Below, in pieces: positions 27,656-30,301 of a stretch of DNA of 30,301 bases. Both the position numbers and the translations under genes were made by a program. The DNA is from a virus. The stretch's first letter is position 1. Every line of letters starts with the position of its first letter. The notes under the pieces were generated by a model. That model saw nothing but the letters and a program-made list of their open reading frames with translations, did no database searches and was not told where the DNA came from. Where the stretch lies: positions 1 through 30,301 of IMG/VR virus record IMGVR_UViG_3300046373_000070. One strand, 5' to 3'.

Positions 27656-28044
27656 GTACCCGCGTCTGCGAGGTCAGCGACATGGTGTGCATGCACGGCT
27701 GCGGCGTCGGTTGCGCCAAAGAGTTGCAGGTAGTGGTCGCCCGCGTCGAAGACGCGGCCCAGCTTCGCAAGCGACGCGCCCGCAACATTGCCCACACGAT
27801 TGGGAGCTTAGCCGACGCGCTGGCACTGATCAACGAGCAGGAAGGTTACATCACCACGCTTGAAGCAAAGCTCGCCGCCCAGCCATCCCCACAAGCACCG
27901 AAAGCCGAATCAGAGGAGGCACCGAAGGAGCCGAGCCAAGGCCTTCCGTTGTCGGCGTTCCCCGAGCTACGGGAAGCCATCCGCAAGGGCCTGGCTGATG
28001 GCTCGTTGCAGGTTGAGGGCGGCATCAATAAGGAGACACCATGA
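27652..28044 (+). CDS. Accessory protein with cysteine-rich N-terminus, 130 aa
   Basis: ATGA start. Residues 5-21 hold five cysteines in EVSDMVCMHGCGVGCAKE, a possible metal site, followed by a coiled coil (ADALALINEQEGYITTLEAK) and the spacer ESEEAPKEPSQG shared with the 190-aa gene (36 bp of near-identical DNA). Function unknown. Confidence 0.62.
   Translation: MSTRVCEVSDMVCMHGCGVGCAKELQVVVARVEDAAQLRKRRARNIAHTIGSLADALALINEQEGYITTLEAKLAAQPSPQAPKAESEEAPKEPSQGLPLSAFPELREAIRKGLADGSLQVEGGINKETP
27907..27942 (+). repeat. Second copy of the 36-bp block
   Basis: Partner of 22583-22618, in the 130-aa gene. Confidence 0.75.
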
Positions 28045-28397
28045 GCAGCGACCGCGAACTACTGGAGGCTGCGGCAAGGGCGGCGGGTCTCCCTGAATGT
28101 GGCTGGATGGGGCCGGCCTTCACCTATGTGAAAAACGATACGTTTGTCACTTGGAACCCTCTTACCGATGACGGCGATGCGCTGAGGCTGGCGGTGAAGC
28201 TGCGACTCGACATTGAACACGGCTCCATGCTCGACAACAGCCGGTACGTGTGCGTGTCACGGACAGGAATCGAGATGGTCTGTTCGCCGGTTATGGTCAT
28301 CCAAGAATTCGAAGATGAAAACTGCGAGCTAAGGCTTGCCGCCACCCGCCTTGCGATCGTTCGTGCAGCCGCTTCGATTGGAGCTTCCCATGTCTAA
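28041..28397 (+). CDS. Conserved phage accessory protein, 118 aa
   Basis: ATGA overlap start. SSDRELLEAAARAAGLPECG and WNPLTDDGDALRLAVKLRLD are typical of a widespread phage orphan family with a C-terminal CELRLAATRLAIVRAAASIG. No known role. Overlaps the next start by eight bases. Confidence 0.7.
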   Translation: MSSDRELLEAAARAAGLPECGWMGPAFTYVKNDTFVTWNPLTDDGDALRLAVKLRLDIEHGSMLDNSRYVCVSRTGIEMVCSPVMVIQEFEDENCELRLAATRLAIVRAAASIGASHV

Positions 28398-28776
28398 CCC
28401 CTCCACACTTAAAGGGGCAGAACTGGATGCGGCTCCACGACGCATTCAACTGAGCCGCGCCAAGGGCTGGAAGATGCCGCCCAACACGGTGAAGGTCGAT
28501 CGCACTACGAAGTGGGGCAATCCGTTCAAGGCGACTGACACCTACTGCACAGGGCCAAAGCAGGGCCAACAAGCAGGGGTCGCGGGAGCCGTACAAGCCT
28601 TTCGCAACGCCTTGGTGAATGATCTCAAGCGCGGGAAGACTGCCCGCCCGCAACTCGACCTGCTGCGCGGGAAGAATCTTGCCTGCTGGTGCAAATTGGG
28701 CGAGCCCTGCCATGCAGACGTATTGCTCGAACTTGCAAACGGTCGGCAGGTTAGGGATGAAAGAGGTAGGACGTGA
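28390..28776 (+). CDS. DUF4326 protein, 128 aa
   Basis: The core is diagnostic of DUF4326: RRIQLSRAKGWKMPPNTVKV, DRTTKWGNPFKA and the end LLRGKNLACWCKLGEPCHAD. Conserved Lys, Trp and Cys-Trp-Cys residues suggest a small enzyme or ligand-binding fold, but function is unknown. ATG 28390 overlaps the previous gene; a TGA/GTG overlap joins the next. Confidence 0.85.
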   Translation: MSNPSTLKGAELDAAPRRIQLSRAKGWKMPPNTVKVDRTTKWGNPFKATDTYCTGPKQGQQAGVAGAVQAFRNALVNDLKRGKTARPQLDLLRGKNLACWCKLGEPCHADVLLELANGRQVRDERGRT

Positions 28777-29210
28777 GCGAATCTGAATATCTCGAACAGC
28801 CAGGCGATCTTTTGCGCTGGGAGTGCGGAAGCGAACCGTTTTGCTTTACTTGGGTCTTATCCCCCGATGCGCCGCACATGCTCATTGATGACATCAACTA
28901 CGCGCCGACTGTAAGTGGCGTGTACGCGCTCAGCGATGAGGACGGCATGCTGCTCTACATTGGGAAGTCACTCTCAATCCAGACCCGCATGGCGCAGCAC
29001 TATTGGGCAATGACGCTACGGCATGGCAAGAGGTTTGCGCGCTTCTCTTGGCTGGAAGTCCCGCCTTTTGCGCTGCAAGGCGTTGAAGTCGCTCATATCC
29101 ATGCGCTTCTGCCTCCTCTGAATATTTTGCTCGAGAGTCCGGTATGGGCTGGCCACAAAGCTTTAACGCAACGTGTTTCTGATGTTTGGGAGTCCGCGTA
29201 TGAAAACTGA
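28773..29210 (+). CDS. GIY-YIG nuclease-family protein, 145 aa
   Basis: GTG start overlapping DUF4326 as GTGA. Motifs: SGVYALSDEDGMLLYIGKSL (48-67), QTRMAQHYW with Arg72 and His76, then a helix EVAHIHALLPPLNILLES with a possible catalytic Glu. This is a second, different GIY-YIG protein in the genome. It may act in DNA cutting, homing or defence; direct roles cannot be inferred from sequence. The N-terminal 45 residues are unassigned. Confidence 0.78.
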   Translation: MSESEYLEQPGDLLRWECGSEPFCFTWVLSPDAPHMLIDDINYAPTVSGVYALSDEDGMLLYIGKSLSIQTRMAQHYWAMTLRHGKRFARFSWLEVPPFALQGVEVAHIHALLPPLNILLESPVWAGHKALTQRVSDVWESAYEN

Positions 29211-29445
29211 GCTCGCTCTTTTGCTTACCCATGACCTCCCAGTGATGAGTCTCGAGGAAATCGCCGATCTGTTCGGCATAGGCCCACGCACACTCGAGAA
29301 CAAGATCTATGCCGGGAGCTGTCCGATCCCAATGTTCAAGGTCGGCGCGAAGTACCAGGCTCACATCGCTGATGTGGCGCGGTACATCGATTCTCAGCGC
29401 GCCGACGCTATGAAAATGCTACAGGATGCCTCGCAAGCCGCATGA
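29200..29445 (+). CDS. Excisionase/AlpA-PrtN-like HTH protein, 81 aa
   Basis: From ATG 29200: KTELALLLTHDLPVMSLEEI then ADLFGIGPRTLENKIYAGSC, a MerR/AlpA-like winged helix, ending VGAKYQAHIADVARYIDSQR. It resembles the pyocin-activator/excisionase group often located just before an integrase. It probably acts as excisionase (direction control) with the integrase 177 bp downstream, or as an activator. It overlaps the GIY-YIG gene by 11 bases. Confidence 0.75.
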   Translation: MKTELALLLTHDLPVMSLEEIADLFGIGPRTLENKIYAGSCPIPMFKVGAKYQAHIADVARYIDSQRADAMKMLQDASQAA

Positions 29446-29570
29446 AAGCTCGCCATGCCGTCCAGTCCATCATGGGTGCCGTCATGATTCGCCATCGGCT
29501 GTAAGTCGTTGATTCTGTTTGCGTCATTGGGAATAGCGTCCACAGGCAAAACACGATACTGCATTTTTAA

Positions 29571-29597
29571 CCAGTGGTTTGCATATCTGTACACTGG
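29571..29597. repeat. Inverted repeat upstream of the integrase
   Basis: CCAGTG and CACTGG arms separated by 15 bp, 26 bp before the integrase ATG. It lies in a 177-bp intergenic stretch (29446-29622) that otherwise holds no gene. It could be an arm-type or autoregulatory site for the integrase or the excisionase-like protein. Confidence 0.4.
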
Positions 29598-29622
29598 CCC
29601 GTTGCTACAGGAGTGCTACGGG

Positions 29623-30301
29623 ATGAGCTCGATTATCAAGGTCGGGGAAAAATGGCGAGCGCAGGTTCGGCGCAAGGGCTCGCCGGTGCTGACAAAGACC
29701 TTCACCACCAAGATTCTCGCTGAAAAGTGGGCTCGAGCTCGAGAGACGGAAATCGAGCACGGGAACGCTGGTGATGCGCCTCCACGGTCCGTCACCTTAG
29801 GGACACTACTTGAGCGACACGAGCTCGAAATAGGCAAAGCCAAGCCGTTTGGCAAAAACAAGGCGTCAGTGCTGAAGCTGATTCATCGGTATCTGCATGA
29901 CGTGCCGGTGCGCGACCTGACGCCAGACAGGATAGTGGAATACATCACCGATGACCGCGCTATAGCGGGCGTTACGGCTAGCATCGACTTGACCTACTTG
30001 AAGGGGGTTTTGAAGATTGCTCGAGCTCTGTGGAGGATGAAGATCCAGCCGGCCATCGTGGATGACGCTCGAGAGATTTTGAAGCACATGGGCTACACGT
30101 TTCGATCCAACGAGCGGGACCGGCGCCCCGAGCCCGACGAGCTCGAAGCATTGCGTGACTGGTTCGGGTTGAGGCCGGAGACGCTGACGATCGATCACAT
30201 CGACTTCATCCTGGATTCCTGCTTTCGACCGCCAAGTGAACTCACCCGTCTACGCTGGGCCGACTTGAACAGGACAGATAGAACCATCGTCATTCATGAC
30301 C
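29623..30301 (+). CDS. int: Tyrosine integrase, N-terminal 226 residues
   Basis: GGAG lies about ten bases ahead of the ATG. The N-terminal arm (SSIIKVGEKWRAQVRRKGSP) and core-binding domain (TLGTLLERHELEIGKAKPFG) are of the tyrosine recombinase family; the catalytic domain begins at about 170, with the first catalytic arginine in DSCFRPPSELTRLRW (Arg202). The remaining catalytic residues lie beyond the window edge. It should recombine attP with the host attB. The coding sequence is rich in CTCGAG and GAGCTC, unlike the rest of the genome. Confidence 0.93.
   Translation, partial: MSSIIKVGEKWRAQVRRKGSPVLTKTFTTKILAEKWARARETEIEHGNAGDAPPRSVTLGTLLERHELEIGKAKPFGKNKASVLKLIHRYLHDVPVRDLTPDRIVEYITDDRAIAGVTASIDLTYLKGVLKIARALWRMKIQPAIVDDAREILKHMGYTFRSNERDRRPEPDELEALRDWFGLRPETLTIDHIDFILDSCFRPPSELTRLRWADLNRTDRTIVIHD

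Noticed and set aside
1-30301. Diversity-generating retroelement (considered because of repeat-rich virion genes)
   Set aside because: No reverse transcriptase gene and no template repeat seen.

Overview
The window is most of a temperate tailed-phage genome or prophage with a lambda-like layout: structural genes on the left, replication and regulation in the middle, recombination and integration on the right. The DNA is GC-rich, and the protein families (replication initiator, NinG, CII-position regulator, SU10-type capsid) resemble those of phages from Burkholderiales such as Comamonadaceae. That host is an inference; no host gene lies in the window. No tRNA, rRNA, CRISPR array or insertion sequence was found.

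Left arm, 1-11.7 kb, minus strand: read in transcription order, this is a small membrane protein, small and large terminase, a portal of 770 residues with a coiled-coil tail, several repeat-rich structural proteins (one collagen-like, one with seven roughly 21-residue glycine repeats), a scaffold, an SU10-type major capsid protein, and the start of a head-tail adaptor-like gene that leaves the window. The set suits a short-tailed (podovirus-like) particle. Tail and lysis genes would lie further left.

Middle, 11.7-20.1 kb, minus strand: a gene-poor, palindrome-rich stretch (11,701-12,394) that includes an 86-nt foldable element, then an XRE regulator with an operator-rich upstream region. Next comes a tightly overlapped early operon: NinG, small orphan genes, a degenerate HNH protein, a replication initiator with tandem heptamers inside it, a GIY-YIG protein, a two-domain sliding-clamp homologue, a CII-position regulator and a Cro-like protein. 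Several genes under 60 codons fit the ATGA/GTGA overlap chain and are listed.

Immunity region, 19.9-21.8 kb: a Cro/YdaS-like gene (minus) and a short CI-like repressor (plus) diverge. The repressor gene overlaps a secreted adhesin-E-like gene, followed by an HNH domain without a clear start. A convergent XRE gene comes next. Two nearly identical promoter-operator units (GTACGG repeats, TTGAC -35, CATACT -10), one at 20.1 kb firing left and one at 21.7 kb firing right, look like functional equivalents of lambda PR and PL under one repressor.

Right arm, 21.8-30.3 kb, plus strand: a single chain of overlapping genes. It begins with small orphan proteins, then a YqaJ-type exonuclease with a conserved partner gene, then a mosaic of accessory genes (DUF551, DUF4326, GIY-YIG) that share 19-36 bp DNA blocks, then an excisionase-like HTH protein and a tyrosine integrase cut by the window edge. 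The last kilobase is unusually rich in CTCGAG and GAGCTC, suggesting that the integration module has a separate origin.
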